In this document: one piece after another, positions 62,661 to 64,000 of the stretch | Layout of the letters: each line of letters starts with the position of its first letter | Position numbering within the stretch: position 1 is the stretch's first letter | DNA from: Acanthaster planci | Taxonomy: Eukaryota > Echinodermata > Asteroidea > Valvatida > Acanthasteridae | Reading direction: 5' to 3' | DNA: 64,000 nt | NCBI RefSeq assembly: GCF_001949145.1 | Contig: NW_019091486.1 | Location: 275,959 to 339,958 of the forward strand | Program-made: the position numbers and the translations under genes | The notes under the pieces: generated by a model | Seen by the model: the letters and a program-made list of their open reading frames with translations, nothing else | The model's database searches: none | Told to the model about the DNA's origin: nothing

Positions 62661-64000
62661 GATCTCTCTTGAATACTATGCATGGTAAACATTTTGCTCC
62701 TTTGAACAGCAGTAATATGTGCCCCATTTCCTACTCTCTGTAGGAAATGATGACTATGATGGGTTTTTTGAGAATGTAATCATTTAGATTCTACTTTTTT
62801 TCGATTTGTCAGGAATAAAACGTGGATTGTTTTCCCATATGGCGCCCGAAGATGACTCGGCAGGCAGTGTCGTTATTTTACATCTGACTACGTAAGAGAG
62901 CCCAGTCTGTAAACTAAACCTTGAATACTCAGGCTGTAAAACATATGAAAGGATGGTCAAAAATAGACCCGTTGTTTAGACAGCATCAGGTCTCATTGCG
63001 GAAGGTTTAAAGTTTCCTGCACACTCACTGCCTCTTTACTTCCTCTTGGAAACGAGATACATAGATGCTACTCTCTCCGACCGGGAACAATTGTCTCTTG
63101 TTTCACGGCAATGATGGTCCTAGCTTTGCTGTGAACTTAGTATGGCGCAAAGAGGGGGGGGGTTAGCACGTTGTAGGTGGGGTGAACTGAAGGCGACCAA
63201 TTTATACAGTTTTCGCGTGTACGCCGGCGCGTATTGGCCCGGTTAAAACAGTTCCCACCACCCTTTCTCTCTTATGCCATAGAGGGCGAACTTCAAGTCA
63301 AGGCAGATATTCCTCAAGGTTGTACAAGATAGGTAGTGTCAACCCAAATGCATTACAGGGTGCACTGATGACCCTACCGCGGCGTTCAAGTTAATGTCCC
63401 CGAAGGGCGTTCAGTGATAGGAACACTAAGCGCTTTCCACTGTGCGTGTATGTGAATGCAAAACGTCGCCCCCACATTCACTTTTGGCGCTTCTATAAAA
63501 GGCCCAGATAAATAAGTCTACTATCACTAACTGACGCGTTGCTTTATGCGCGCACGATGATGTTGGCTCTGACGAAGTGGCCAGCATACCCCAAGTAGAT
63601 ACACAAGTATACCGTTTGGAGTACAACGCTCGAAACGCGTTTTTACTGATACACAAACTTCAGTACAGGTAAAAATATTAATGGAAAGCTTTTCTGATAG
63701 GCTGGTAGGTTTTGTTGAGCTGTAGCACAGCACTCGCTCGCATGAGACTTTGTAATTCAAACGTATACTATTTAATAGCCAATCCAAGGCGCCATTAGGC
63801 AAATCAACAGGCACGCCTTGTGTGAAATACAACATTGCATTTAAAAATTGTTGAAATGTTCAAATTTCTATCAACGAACTTTATTGTTGTCCAGGAGAAG
63901 CTTCTGGTCTTCATTTGTATAGAAAGTACAATACAAAAAAAAAGCAAAAACTCATGCCCAGTGTTGTAGTCGAGTACTTTCCGAGTACCGACGTTCTCCG

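Larger units (their letters stand above)
61230..64000. other. Upstream region of gene C
   Basis: No exon supported. It contains interspersed repeat copy 2 (61650-62140), dispersed repeat copy 3 (about 62500-62660), and TACGCGAA/CGCG-containing stretches around 63200. No TATA box or other core promoter was identified with confidence next to the gene C start codon. Confidence 0.5.

Overview
This is a eukaryotic nuclear window. Coding sequence sits in short exons with GT/AG borders, separated by 0.4-3 kb introns. The introns and intergenic DNA carry tRNA-derived SINE-like copies, foldback/MITE elements, minisatellites and many TACATGTACATGTA-type runs, and there is one 744-base assembly gap (34140-34883). 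The protein families (EGF-type receptor tyrosine kinase, EMI/calcium-binding-EGF membrane protein, Ly6/uPAR protein) and the repeat style suggest a marine invertebrate deuterostome such as amphioxus, a hemichordate or an echinoderm. That is an impression, not a demonstrated assignment.

Three protein-coding genes can be rebuilt exon by exon with consistent splice phases. Gene A (minus strand, 24733 down to 4167, 15 coding exons, predicted 618 aa) is a receptor tyrosine kinase: signal peptide, six EGF-like domains each on its own phase 1-1 exon, a Val/Ile-rich transmembrane helix, a basic juxtamembrane segment and a complete FGFR/RET-like kinase domain with almost no C-terminal tail. Its EGF array shows how it grew: a roughly 2 kb unit (one EGF exon plus its intron) has been tandemly duplicated, and a seventh EGF exon has decayed. 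Gene B (plus strand, 32606-35630, 3 coding exons, predicted 166 aa) is a Ly6/uPAR three-finger protein with signal peptide and a probable GPI-attachment tail; its second intron holds a palindromic satellite and the assembly gap. Gene C (minus strand, 61229 down to 40950, 19 coding exons, predicted about 720 aa) has a signal peptide, an EMI-like domain, an EGF domain, a long run of calcium-binding EGF and variant cysteine-rich modules, a transmembrane helix and a short basic tail. Its stop codon appears to lie in transposon-like sequence.

Layout: 1-4166 is DNA beyond the 3' end of gene A. 24734-32605 separates the divergent genes A and B and holds a 640 bp foldback element and several palindromes. 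35631-40949 lies between the convergent genes B and C and holds a 13-copy 32 bp minisatellite. 61230-64000 is upstream of gene C and contains a second copy of an interspersed repeat also found in a gene A intron. All three products are secretory-pathway, cysteine-rich, surface-type proteins. Nothing in the sequence shows that they act together. Exon borders, phases, residue numbers and repeat counts were worked out by hand; no database search was run.
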